Assembly: GCA_902511005.1 (NCBI GenBank)
Contig: CABXDN010000010.1
Span: 1 to 42,956 of the forward strand
Origin: an uncultured Candidatus Poseidoniales archaeon
GTDB lineage: Archaea; Thermoplasmatota; Poseidoniia; Poseidoniales; Thalassarchaeaceae
Length of the DNA: 42,956 nucleotides
Direction of reading: 5' to 3'
Position numbers and translations under genes: made by a program. Each line of letters opens with the position of its first letter. Within the stretch, counting starts at the first letter, position 1. The notes under the pieces are model-generated. The model saw only the letters and a program-made list of their open reading frames with translations, was not told where the DNA came from and searched no databases. Of the stretch, positions 9,990-17,941 are shown piece by piece.

Positions 9990-11402
9990 ATGTCTGTAGA
10001 CTTAGATAAGCTGACCGAGAGGGCTGATGAGTTATGGGAAACTTCAATTCTTCCAAGTTTAAGTGAATTTATTGAAATTGAAGCGCTTTCACCTGGGTTT
10101 GAACCCGATTGGAAAAATAAAGGAGAGCTTGACTCGGCCATTGATTTATTTTCAAAGTGGTTAGTAAATCAAGAATTAGATGGCATGACTTACCAAATTC
10201 ATCGAATAGATGGAAGAACGCCTGTACTTTTGGTAACAGTGGAAGGAACCGGCCCCGGTGAAGTCATATTTTATTCTCATTTGGATAAACAACCATCACG
10301 AGCAAATCTTTGGTCAGATGGGCTCCATCCTCTCAAAGCAGTTCGGAGAGATCCTTGGCTTTTTGGTAGAGGCGCTTTAGATGATGGTTATGGTGGTTAT
10401 TTGTGTGTAACTGCACTAAAGATGTTACAAGAGCAAGGAGTCCCCTATCCTCGTTCTCATTTCCTTATCGAAACTTGTGAAGAATCGGGATCATATGATT
10501 TACCTCCATATCTTGATGCATTAACTGATGAATTAGGAGATCCAAATTTAATAGTCGTCCTTGACAGTGGAGGCCCCGATTATGAGCATATCTGGGTCAC
10601 TGAGGCTTTGAGAGGTTTAGTTGCTGGGAATCTTTCAGTTCAAGTTTCCAATGAAGGGGTGCATTCAGGTATGTCTGGGGGAGTAATTCCTTCTTCATTT
10701 AGAATTCAAAGAATATTACTCGATAGAGTTGAAGATTCCCGCACAGGAAAAATTTTGATACCTGAAATGCATGTTGAAATTAGTAGTAAAGTTAGAAAAG
10801 AAGCAGAACAATTGGGTAATTTATTAGGGGATGAATTATGGTCTCAGTTGCCTGTTGTTGATAGTCTGAGACCTCAGAATGAGGGGGCTGCCGAGATTCT
10901 TCTTGATATGAATTGGAGACCTGCGATGTCAGTAATTGGGGGCGATGGGATGCCTCCAACTCAGACAGCAGGAAATGTTCTTCGAACCAATACTGATTTG
11001 AAGTTAAGTTTCAGAATACCACCGGGCGTTAATGCAGAAGAAATGGATGTAATTCTCAAAGAGAAATTCGAGCAAAGTCCACCTTATGGTGCAAAAGTCG
11101 AGTATACGCCCGATGCTGCTGCCGATGGTTTCCATGCGCCAGCAATGGATGGTAAGTTGGCAGAGGCACTTCTTGAAGCGTCGAATCATGTAACTGGTTT
11201 GCCACCTATGGCTACATGGGTCGGTGGAACAATTCCCTTTATGGCAATGATGCAAGAAAAATATCCTAATGCACAATTCCTGTGTACAGGGACAGGAGGG
11301 CCAGGGAATAATGCCCATGGGCCAGATGAAAAGTTACATATTCCTTCATCAAAAAGACTGACGGCGGTACTTTCTGCAACAATCGCAGCAGTATCAAAGT
11401 AA
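9990..11402 (+). CDS. M20-family zinc metallopeptidase (dipeptidase/deacylase type)
   Basis: A 470-residue cytoplasmic enzyme with the full M20 metal and catalytic set: H97 and D99 in SHLDKQP, D131-D132 in GRGALDDGYG, the catalytic base pair E164-E165 in ETCEESGS, D192 in VVLDSGG, and a distal H443 in NNAHGPDE. A dimerisation domain is inserted between about 205 and 330. These dinuclear zinc hydrolases cleave dipeptides or N-acyl amino acids (carnosinase, ArgE and DapE relatives). The residues around the metal site resemble dipeptidase-type members, but the substrate cannot be fixed from sequence. No signal peptide is seen. It lies 38 bases after the helicase gene, with no obvious ribosome-binding site. 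Confidence 0.85.
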   Translation: MSVDLDKLTERADELWETSILPSLSEFIEIEALSPGFEPDWKNKGELDSAIDLFSKWLVNQELDGMTYQIHRIDGRTPVLLVTVEGTGPGEVIFYSHLDKQPSRANLWSDGLHPLKAVRRDPWLFGRGALDDGYGGYLCVTALKMLQEQGVPYPRSHFLIETCEESGSYDLPPYLDALTDELGDPNLIVVLDSGGPDYEHIWVTEALRGLVAGNLSVQVSNEGVHSGMSGGVIPSSFRIQRILLDRVEDSRTGKILIPEMHVEISSKVRKEAEQLGNLLGDELWSQLPVVDSLRPQNEGAAEILLDMNWRPAMSVIGGDGMPPTQTAGNVLRTNTDLKLSFRIPPGVNAEEMDVILKEKFEQSPPYGAKVEYTPDAAADGFHAPAMDGKLAEALLEASNHVTGLPPMATWVGGTIPFMAMMQEKYPNAQFLCTGTGGPGNNAHGPDEKLHIPSSKRLTAVLSATIAAVSK

Positions 11403-11459
11403 ATAGATTAGAATAACACGATTCTTAGCCGAAGAATCCGCCGAAGTTAAAGCGAGGAT

Positions 11460-12116
11460 ATGACTCGAGATAAGCGAGGGTATCCAATGACTGATAGTGA
11501 AGGCGGCTCAATAACGCCAGAAAATCGTATCAAACAACTCGAAGAAAGATTAGTCGAGGAGCAAGATCGTCTAGAGAAATTATACGTAGCATACCGTAAA
11601 GCTGAACAAGAGCTTGAGGAAAAGAATGCAATCATAGAAGTTCTAGAAAAAGAAGCAATAGACAAAGAAATAGAAAGAGAGGGAATGGAATCTTTACTTT
11701 CCGATAAAGATAACCGAATCCATGAGATGGAAATGGATGGTGCCAAATCTTCTACAAGGATTAAACATCTCGAACCTAAATTAGAGAAAACAGAAGAAAT
11801 GTATACTCGTGAGAAGGCTAGATTGGGGCGTGTTTTTGAAGTAGCAGAAGAGCTCGACGAAGCACTTCAGACTGCTCAAGTTGAACTTACAGCAAGAGAT
11901 GATTGGTATGTCCAACATATGAAACTATTCGAAAACCTGAATCAAGCCATTCAAACTCGTTATGAGATGATTGACTCTGCAATAGAAAAGAGCGCAGAGT
12001 TTGCAAAGAAACAAGACACATTCAAATCTCGAATGGACGAAGCACTCGATTCAGCAGAGGAAGCGGTTGTACACGCTCAAGAAATGTCTGAAGAATCCGA
12101 AGAATCTGAAGATTGA
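11460..12116 (+). CDS. Coiled-coil protein of unknown function
   Basis: A 218-residue, highly charged protein. Residues from about 20 to 150 are almost continuous heptad-like helix rich in Glu, Lys, Leu and Ile. A second helical stretch runs from about 165 to 205, and the tail is acidic (SEESEESED). There is no signal peptide or membrane segment, so it is presumably cytoplasmic. I do not recognise the family; structural or chromosome-associated roles are guesses. The start is ATG 11460, preceded by GCGAGG; ATG 11487 is an alternative that drops nine residues. Its stop codon abuts the stop of the convergent acyltransferase gene with no base between. Confidence 0.7.
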   Translation: MTRDKRGYPMTDSEGGSITPENRIKQLEERLVEEQDRLEKLYVAYRKAEQELEEKNAIIEVLEKEAIDKEIEREGMESLLSDKDNRIHEMEMDGAKSSTRIKHLEPKLEKTEEMYTREKARLGRVFEVAEELDEALQTAQVELTARDDWYVQHMKLFENLNQAIQTRYEMIDSAIEKSAEFAKKQDTFKSRMDEALDSAEEAVVHAQEMSEESEESED

Positions 12117-12869
12117 TTACTCTGGTTTAGACCCATCTGCTAGTTTTATGCATCTTGCAGGTATCCCCGCCCACACTTCTCCTTCAGGAATATTCGTCCA
12201 CTTCGGGACGACCGCTCGTGAAGCTACAACCGCTCCATCTCCAATGGTGCAACCTGGTTGAATAACCGAACCCATCCCAATTAGTGCATCATTTCCAATA
12301 GAGACAGGAGCCATGACTAATTCTCCCTTCTCTGTAAGGTGTGCATTAATTATCGCTTTACCCCCTATAACCACCCTATCACCTAAAGTTACCGAACCGG
12401 CGTCATTTAGATGAGCTGAATTAATTTGGACTCCCTTTCCTAATTTAGCGCCTGATAACCAATAGTATGTGTTACCTATGAATGAAGGCACTAAGAATGG
12501 TAAGAAGAAAAGAGCAATCCTATGGAATACCATAGACCAAGCCCATTGAATTGTTAAAAATGATTGTAATGGATAACGACCAGGTTCTAATCTTGGTCTG
12601 AATAAACCACCCAGTAGCCCGGAAATAATCACTAAAGTGATGCCCCAGGCCATTATGCCCATTCCTGCGGCAACTCCAGTTATTGCAAATTGTTCCCAGG
12701 GGACTTTATCAATATCATGCATGAATAAACTAGGGTCGTTCCCTGACCACAAACTTTGGATCTTCCAGAAAATATAGATTCCAGATACTGATGCTAAACC
12801 AACTATTGCTGCAAGAAAAGGAACCACCATTGCTGTCAAAAGATTTTGAACGATTGTGAATGACTTCAT
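12117..12869 (-). CDS. Membrane-anchored left-handed beta-helix (hexapeptide) acyltransferase
   Basis: A 250-residue protein. The N-terminal half is membrane-embedded, with hydrophobic spans near residues 8-33, 58-85 and 110-135. The C-terminal half (about 140-245) is a hexapeptide-repeat beta-helix, with turns such as GDRVVIGGKAIINAH, IGNDALIGMGSVIQPG and IGDGAVVASRAVV. It ends with the WAGIPARCIK motif common to LbH acetyltransferases. Such enzymes usually transfer an acetyl or other acyl group from CoA; this membrane-linked form could modify a lipid-linked or surface glycan, which is inference. The start is ATG 12869, with GGTG six bases upstream; a TTG at 12899 would add ten residues and is less likely. 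It diverges from the RaSEA-like gene. Confidence 0.75.
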   Translation of the reverse strand: MKSFTIVQNLLTAMVVPFLAAIVGLASVSGIYIFWKIQSLWSGNDPSLFMHDIDKVPWEQFAITGVAAGMGIMAWGITLVIISGLLGGLFRPRLEPGRYPLQSFLTIQWAWSMVFHRIALFFLPFLVPSFIGNTYYWLSGAKLGKGVQINSAHLNDAGSVTLGDRVVIGGKAIINAHLTEKGELVMAPVSIGNDALIGMGSVIQPGCTIGDGAVVASRAVVPKWTNIPEGEVWAGIPARCIKLADGSKPE

Positions 12870-12957
12870 AGGAACACCAATGCATCGTCCTAGAACCAAT
12901 CTCCCAATATGTTTTCGTCGACGGCAGTATCAAGAGAAAGAAACTAACCGAAGGGCT

Positions 12958-14091
12958 ATGGCAGGGGCTTCTGGGATACTGGGTGATGGTAAAAAAGCCG
13001 TTAAAGTTCACCATTTAGTAAAGGCTCCTGAGAATACCCCCCAATCAATTTCGCGTAGAGAATCTTGGGATGCTACTAAGCCCGCAACCGTCTATAAAAC
13101 TCCTGAAATGCTCCAAGATGGAACTCCTTGTACTGCTGCCACAGTTATACTGAGAACAAAAGGATGTGTATGGTGGTGGAAATCAGGATGTACATTTTGT
13201 GGTTATTTTAATGACGTTAGAGATGATGTTTCTGCTGATGATTTATTCGCCCAATGGGAAGAAGCTAAGAGACAAACAGATGATTTCAAAGGTTGTAAGA
13301 TGGTTAAAGTATATACTTCAGGTACATTTTTTGAAGACAGAGAAAATCCTCCTGAATGGCAAGAGATGGTGCTTAAGGAAACTCATGAACGAGGTTTAGA
13401 ATTGATTGTAGAAGCACAGGCACATCTATGTAGCCCCGAGAAGCTATCATGGGTTGCAGAAAGACACCCTGGTTGTACTGTTGCTATAGGTCTAGAAGCG
13501 TATGATGATACTGTATTGCGCTTCCACTGCAACAAAGGATTTTCGACTAAAACATGGAGAAAATCTGTATCTGATTTGAGAGACGCTGGCTTACGTGTCA
13601 AAACCTATCTATTATTCAAACCTCCATTTATGTCTGAAGGGGATGCGCTTAACTTAACTTGTGAATGGTTAAAAGAAGTGGCTCCCCTTTCAGACGAGGT
13701 ATCGATAAATCCAATGAATATTCAAAAGAATACAGTAGTTGACCGAATATTCCGTAATAGAGAGTATAGGCCGCCTTGGCTATGGTCTCTAGTTGAAATG
13801 ATTGAAAGAACTCATGATGAAATTATTAATTCTAATTGTCGAACAATAGTTCATCCAACGGCGGGTGGGAGAATTAGGGGCGCACACAATTGTAAAAAAT
13901 GCGATGCTGAAGTAGTAGCAGCAATTGAAAGGTACTCTGTATCTCGTGATTTAAGAGAGTTCAAGGGTCTTGATTGTGATTGTAAAAAAGTATGGAGAAC
14001 AGAAATTAGTAACGATTTTTCGTTACCAGTTCCTTTAGGGCAAGGTCGCGATAGAAGACTTTCTAGAGTTGATATGGTCCGTGCACCTTAG
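12958..14091 (+). CDS. RaSEA-like radical SAM enzyme of archaeosine tRNA modification
   Basis: A 377-residue protein. The radical SAM cluster region reads ILRTKGCVWWWKSGCTFCGY, giving C-x7-C-x2-C; I recall this wide first spacing as typical of this archaeal family. A TIM-barrel core follows (YTSGTFFED, IVEAQAHLCSPE, AIGLEAYDD, YLLFKPPFMSEGDA). C-terminal cysteine pairs (NCKKCD, DCDCKKVW) may bind metal. RaSEA works with ArcS to convert a lysine adduct on preQ0 at tRNA position 15 into archaeosine. No arcS or tgt gene lies in the window. I chose ATG 12958; an in-frame extension back to 12856 overlaps the divergent gene and encodes an unlikely basic peptide. Some uncertainty remains versus other Elp3-like radical SAM proteins. 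Confidence 0.75.
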   Translation: MAGASGILGDGKKAVKVHHLVKAPENTPQSISRRESWDATKPATVYKTPEMLQDGTPCTAATVILRTKGCVWWWKSGCTFCGYFNDVRDDVSADDLFAQWEEAKRQTDDFKGCKMVKVYTSGTFFEDRENPPEWQEMVLKETHERGLELIVEAQAHLCSPEKLSWVAERHPGCTVAIGLEAYDDTVLRFHCNKGFSTKTWRKSVSDLRDAGLRVKTYLLFKPPFMSEGDALNLTCEWLKEVAPLSDEVSINPMNIQKNTVVDRIFRNREYRPPWLWSLVEMIERTHDEIINSNCRTIVHPTAGGRIRGAHNCKKCDAEVVAAIERYSVSRDLREFKGLDCDCKKVWRTEISNDFSLPVPLGQGRDRRLSRVDMVRAP

Positions 14092-14129
14092 GCATCTAGG
14101 AACTACTCTCTCGGCTAATACTTAAGCGT

Positions 14130-14153
14130 GGATATCCGGTGGTAGCAATATCC
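14130..14153. repeat. Imperfectly spaced dyad before the membrane operon
   Basis: GGATAT and ATATCC are separated by 12 bases, about 30 bases before the small membrane gene. It could be an operator or a leader hairpin; the evidence is only the symmetry. Confidence 0.2.
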
Positions 14154-14169
14154 CTAACGGGAACCATTT

Positions 14170-14175
14170 GAGGTG
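14170..14175 (+). promoter_or_regulatory. Ribosome-binding site of the two-TM protein gene
   Basis: GAGGTG lies five bases before ATG 14181, so this transcript has a leader and the ATG choice is firm. Confidence 0.65.
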
Positions 14176-14180
14176 CAGTC

Positions 14181-14459
14181 ATGTCAACTAATACAATAGA
14201 TTCAGTAGATGTTTTTCTTCAAGGCGAAAAAGAACCTTCCGGTTCGTGGGTTTTCATAGTATTAGGGCTGGTGTTATCATTATCATTTTTAGTCCTCTAT
14301 AGTATTCTTTACCCTGGTCAGGATTTGCCAGTTATTTCTGATTTAATGCCCGTATTCAAAGGCGTATTTGATTCAGGAATATGGTTCTTTATTCTGGGGA
14401 CTATGATTGGAATTTTTGCAATATTGGGACGATTGCTGTTAGAGGCTACAAGTGAGTGA
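14181..14459 (+). CDS. Small two-TM membrane protein, partner of the oxidase-like protein
   Basis: A 92-residue protein with hydrophobic spans at about 24-44 and 69-88 joined by a short loop, and a polar N-terminus. No haem- or copper-binding motif is visible. It ends 10 bases before the likely ATG of the next gene and overlaps that gene's alternative GTG start, so the two are almost certainly co-translated. By position it may be an accessory subunit of the degenerate oxidase-like protein. I do not recognise the family. Confidence 0.7.
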   Translation: MSTNTIDSVDVFLQGEKEPSGSWVFIVLGLVLSLSFLVLYSILYPGQDLPVISDLMPVFKGVFDSGIWFFILGTMIGIFAILGRLLLEATSE

Positions 14460-14469
14460 GGGGATTATT

Positions 14470-16140
14470 ATGGATACAATTTTATCAACAATGTTTTATT
14501 TCTGGATAACTCTCTTTGTAGTATATTTCTTAGTGCAGAGAGGACTTTGGATATTCTCTGATGTGGCCAAAGGAACAGTTTCTTTTATGCTCGAGAAAGC
14601 TCTCGGACCTGGTGCCGATTTAGTAGAAGGTCGCCCTGGGGCAGGTGCACGCTCTTGGATTATGCAAGGGGCGTTATGGATGATTTTTGCCTCAATGTTT
14701 ACTTTTACGAGCATGTGGTTGACGCATGATCCCGATGCTCTCCATTCTTTAGCATCATGGGGTTATACAGCAAACGCAGAAGAATTAGCCGCTGCAGGGG
14801 TTTATGCTACACTTTATGGTACAGTTTCAATGTTTATTATAGGCTGCAGTTTCCATATTATCCCTAAGTTAGCGGGTACTGAATTAGCCAGTGAAACTAA
14901 TGCAAATTTAGTTTCGTTTGTTTGGACAATATCAGTCTTAGTTCTTGTGATAGGTTCTCAAAATAATAGCATCTTAGGAATTGATGTTATCCCGCTTGGA
15001 GTGGCTCTAAACAATGTAGTACTTCTCGCAGTTATCATGAATCAACTATTGACAGTTGCCAATAGGACTAGAAATATCGCAACACCAGGTTGGTTGATAT
15101 TAATCGCATTACTAAGCAGCCCGATATTAGCTATAGTTTCGATAGTTTCAGGAGCGGCAAATGATAATGTTGGTCAATGGTTAACATACCATATATTCGG
15201 CGGGACATTCTTTTTCGCAGGAGTAGCAGGAGTCGCTCTTTATGCATCTTCCATTGCTTCAGGTAACCCCCTGTGGTCAAAAACATTAGTTGGAGTTACT
15301 TTGATTGGCAGTATATTCACAATCAATCCATTTGGTGATGTTGATGGTCAGATGGTTATGGATGCGTTTGGTCCATTGGCCGATAATAATGTCATACCAT
15401 TCACTAATCAAGATATGTTGGCTGCTAGTTTCTTAATGGCCTTAGTATCAATACCTGTCTTAGCATTTTCAAGCAATATGCTTGTGACTATGCGTGGTTC
15501 AGATATGTTCGTAGATGATCCTGATGCTTCCGGTAATGCTGAGTTAAATCTAGGTTCTTGGTTAATCATTCCAATTGTAATTGGCTCATTATTTGTTCAA
15601 ACTGATACTGTTAGTGGCACAAATGAGTTATTGGGAATCTCTAATTCTCTTTCTGTTATGGCGGGATGGTTAGTATTAGTCCCTCTTTCCCTTGGAGCCG
15701 CTCTAAGTTTGTATCCTGAGTTAGTTGGTAGACACCTCTTTTCTCAAAACCGTGCTCGTTGGGGGTTCTGGATGATGTCCGGCGGAGCAATATTTGGGCT
15801 ATCAATAACTATGATTGCAGATTTTATGGACATAGCTCTTGCTGAGTTATTAGTTGAAGATCCAAGTATCTTATCAGAAGAACTCCGTAAAGTAGGTTCA
15901 GTAATGTTTTACGGTGTTGTAATTGGTTCAATATTACACTCTCTAAATATGGTTACTGGTATGTTCAGAGGAAATCTCATCCCGAAGAAATCTGTACGAA
16001 CATCCTCGATTTCTGTTGAATCATACCCTCTTGTATCTCCTACCACTATACGCAGAATACTATCTAGTGGAGCAGATCTTGATACCGAGGTAATCCCTAC
16101 TGGTGAGAATGATGAAAAAGGTAGTGCTACCAAATTATGA
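14470..16140 (+). CDS. Divergent CcoN-like (haem-copper oxidase subunit I) protein lacking most metal ligands
   Basis: A 556-residue protein with about 12-14 membrane spans. My manual comparison with cbb3-type CcoN shows matching order: an early helix, then VYATLYGTVSMFIIGCSFHI in place of the helix carrying the low-spin haem His (Y116 where His is expected); then QWLTYHIFGGTFFFAGVAG, matching the helix with the CuB His (H241 kept). About 45 residues on, the HH pair is replaced by INPFGD (N286-P287). In the segment where HxH is expected the sequence reads NSLSVMAGW (S393, S395). It is therefore unlikely to reduce oxygen; a structural, assembly or other role is inference. I prefer ATG 14470 (GAGGGG six bases upstream) over GTG 14452. 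A remote relation to other multi-span proteins cannot be excluded. Confidence 0.6.
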   Translation: MDTILSTMFYFWITLFVVYFLVQRGLWIFSDVAKGTVSFMLEKALGPGADLVEGRPGAGARSWIMQGALWMIFASMFTFTSMWLTHDPDALHSLASWGYTANAEELAAAGVYATLYGTVSMFIIGCSFHIIPKLAGTELASETNANLVSFVWTISVLVLVIGSQNNSILGIDVIPLGVALNNVVLLAVIMNQLLTVANRTRNIATPGWLILIALLSSPILAIVSIVSGAANDNVGQWLTYHIFGGTFFFAGVAGVALYASSIASGNPLWSKTLVGVTLIGSIFTINPFGDVDGQMVMDAFGPLADNNVIPFTNQDMLAASFLMALVSIPVLAFSSNMLVTMRGSDMFVDDPDASGNAELNLGSWLIIPIVIGSLFVQTDTVSGTNELLGISNSLSVMAGWLVLVPLSLGAALSLYPELVGRHLFSQNRARWGFWMMSGGAIFGLSITMIADFMDIALAELLVEDPSILSEELRKVGSVMFYGVVIGSILHSLNMVTGMFRGNLIPKKSVRTSSISVESYPLVSPTTIRRILSSGADLDTEVIPTGENDEKGSATKL

Positions 16141-16156
16141 TCATATAACCAGATTG

Positions 16157-16173
16157 AGGGTGAAACCCTTTTT
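16157..16173 (+). terminator. Intrinsic-terminator-like hairpin with T tract
   Basis: AGGGT, a GAA loop and ACCCT are followed directly by TTTTT (16169-16173). It lies 16 bases after the stop of the oxidase-like gene and just before ychF, so it probably ends the membrane operon. The stem is only five pairs. Confidence 0.5.
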
Positions 16174-16189
16174 CCGGATGTGATCATAG

Positions 16190-17479
16190 ATGCGTATTGG
16201 ACTCGTTGGAAAACCAAATGTAGGGAAGTCAACTACCTTCTCTGCTTTAACAGAAACTCCTGTGGAGATAGCTAATTACCCATTCACTACAATCGAACCA
16301 AACGTAGGAGTTGCTTGGTTACCTTTACGTGAAGAATGTGCATGTAAAGAATTACGAAATAGGAAAGAAAACCAAGGAAGATTAGTTTCGTTAAAAATTG
16401 ATGAATCACGTAAAGGTAGTATTTGTCAACCTAACTCAGGAACTTGTAATAATTACCAAAGACTCGTGCCAGTAACTCTTGTAGATGTTGCGGGATTAGT
16501 TCCCGGAGCCCATCAAGGACGTGGGCGGGGTAATCAATTTCTTTCTGATTTAGCACGTTGTGATGCTCTAATCCAGGTTATTGATGTATCCGGATCAACG
16601 GACATAGAAGGTAATCCAGTGGGCGAGGGGGGTTCAGAACCTATGGAAGAATATCAATTTCTTCTGAATGAACTTGATGCTTGGATCGTGGGGATAGTCC
16701 AGTCCAGTTGGTCCCGAGGTGCTAGAAGGGTTCAATCCGAAGGTGAAAAAGCACTTGCAACATATTTACTTGATCAATTATCTGGTATCGGCGCCAATGA
16801 GCAACACGTGAATGCAGGTATTCAATCTGTTTCAGAAAATCACCCTGAATCAGGTGTCCCTTGGTCATGGGGTAATGATGAATTAATGACCCTAGCAGGG
16901 ACTATTCGTTCACTTCTTTTCCCTATCTCAGTGGCTGCTAATAAGGCAGACAATGCATCGAGTGAAGAGAGTTGGAGAGATTTATCTAAAATCATATCAA
17001 AATCAAATGGGATTTTAGTAGCATCTAGTGCTGAAGCAGAGTTAGCACTCAGAAGAGCCTCAAAAACCGGATTAATTAATTTGAATCCTGTAAGTAATGA
17101 ATTCTTGATTACAGATTTAGGTGATAAGAATCTTTCTGCAAATCAACGTAATGCTTTAGTTAATATTTCTACAACTTTATCTAAATGGGATGGAGGGGGT
17201 TTGGTAGGTCTCCTATCTTCAGTAGTTTTTGATAGGCTAAAGCACCGAGTTGTTTACCCAGTTCATGATGAAACCCATTGGATTGATGGAGAAGGACATA
17301 TTCTTCCCGATGCAATATTGGTGCCTGAAGGAACGACTGCGAAAGGTGTGGCATATGCAGTTCATACTGATCTTGGAGATGGTTTCATCCGTGCGACAGA
17401 TGCTAAGAGTGGCCGAGTTATTGGAGCGGATCATGAAATTCAAAATGGAGACATTATTAGTATCCATGCAAAGAAGTAA
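16190..17479 (+). CDS. ychF: YchF/OLA1-type P-loop NTPase
   Basis: A 429-residue TRAFAC-class NTPase. The P-loop GKPNVGKST is at 7-15, followed by NYPFTTIEPN (switch I), DVAGLVPGAHQGRGRGN (switch II, with the characteristic absence of the usual catalytic residue) and NKAD as base-recognition motif. A helical domain is inserted between. The C-terminus is a TGS domain (YPVHDETHWIDG to the end) of the kind that contacts RNA. YchF proteins bind ribosomes and generally prefer ATP over GTP. An insertion after switch I contains ECACKE and later two more cysteines, which may form a metal or redox site. No Shine-Dalgarno sequence precedes the ATG. The role is inferred from the family. Confidence 0.92.
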   Translation: MRIGLVGKPNVGKSTTFSALTETPVEIANYPFTTIEPNVGVAWLPLREECACKELRNRKENQGRLVSLKIDESRKGSICQPNSGTCNNYQRLVPVTLVDVAGLVPGAHQGRGRGNQFLSDLARCDALIQVIDVSGSTDIEGNPVGEGGSEPMEEYQFLLNELDAWIVGIVQSSWSRGARRVQSEGEKALATYLLDQLSGIGANEQHVNAGIQSVSENHPESGVPWSWGNDELMTLAGTIRSLLFPISVAANKADNASSEESWRDLSKIISKSNGILVASSAEAELALRRASKTGLINLNPVSNEFLITDLGDKNLSANQRNALVNISTTLSKWDGGGLVGLLSSVVFDRLKHRVVYPVHDETHWIDGEGHILPDAILVPEGTTAKGVAYAVHTDLGDGFIRATDAKSGRVIGADHEIQNGDIISIHAKK

Positions 17480-17564
17480 TCTGAATTAAATCATATCCTT
17501 TTCGAGTACCTGGATTGGTGATATAGCCTATGCTCATTTTCTAGAATCAGGCATCCGCACGAAC

Positions 17565-17581
17565 ACTTCGAAAATCGAAGT
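17565..17581. repeat. Perfect hairpin between convergent ychF and rpl12
   Basis: ACTTCG and CGAAGT are separated by AAAAT. It is the only obvious structure in the 132-base gap 17480-17611, which holds no gene that I can see. No clean T tract follows on either strand, so a terminator role for one or both genes is only a guess. Confidence 0.3.
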
Positions 17582-17611
17582 ACAATTTATTTCGCTTCGT
17601 TTACAACAGTC

Positions 17612-17920
17612 TTATCCGAAGAGTGATCCGAGCCCTTCAAAGCCCGCACCATCATCTTCTTCCTCTTCTTCCACTACAGCTTCAGCAGGAGCTGCTTCAG
17701 CGGATGAACCGCCAGCAGCTGCTGGAGCAGCAGCAACAGGAGCAGCAACAGCAGTAGCCATTGCTTCACCAATATCGACTGATCCGAGTGATGATACTAG
17801 AGCTTTAACTCGAGCACCGTCAACATCTACGCCAGCAGCAGTTAGAACCGCTGTAACAGTCTTATCGTCAATTTCCTTTTCCGCAGAGTGCAGTAACATT
17901 GCAGCATATACATATTCCAT
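17612..17920 (-). CDS. rpl12: Ribosomal stalk protein P1 (archaeal L12)
   Basis: A 102-residue acidic stalk protein. It has the N-terminal helical dimerisation domain (MEYVYAAMLLHSAEKEIDD), an Ala/Gly-rich hinge, and the charged tail EEEEEDDGAGFEGLGSLFG that recruits translational GTPases. Dimers bind the C-terminal helices of P0. It is the last gene of the leftward cluster, 21 bases after rplP0, with GGTGA before its ATG. It is full length. Confidence 0.97.
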   Translation of the reverse strand: MEYVYAAMLLHSAEKEIDDKTVTAVLTAAGVDVDGARVKALVSSLGSVDIGEAMATAVAAPVAAAPAAAGGSSAEAAPAEAVVEEEEEDDGAGFEGLGSLFG

Positions 17921-17941
17921 TTTATCTCACCTTTTTTTTAT

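Noticed and set aside
12001-12261. 86-codon plus-strand frame running from the coiled-coil gene into the acyltransferase gene
   Set aside because: It overlaps two better-supported genes in other frames and spans their abutting stop codons.
13140-13200. Wide C-x7-C-x2-C spacing in the radical SAM protein as an anomaly
   Set aside because: As far as I recall this spacing is normal for the RaSEA/TIGR01210 family, so it supports the assignment rather than being unusual.
16138-16188. 8-base direct repeat TGATCATA at 16138 and 16181 as an insertion-site duplication
   Set aside because: Nothing mobile lies between the copies, and an 8-base match in AT-rich DNA is easily chance.
17480-17611. Possible tRNA or small RNA gene between ychF and rpl12
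   Set aside because: No cloverleaf, T-loop GTTC or acceptor pairing could be found on either strand; only one short hairpin is present.
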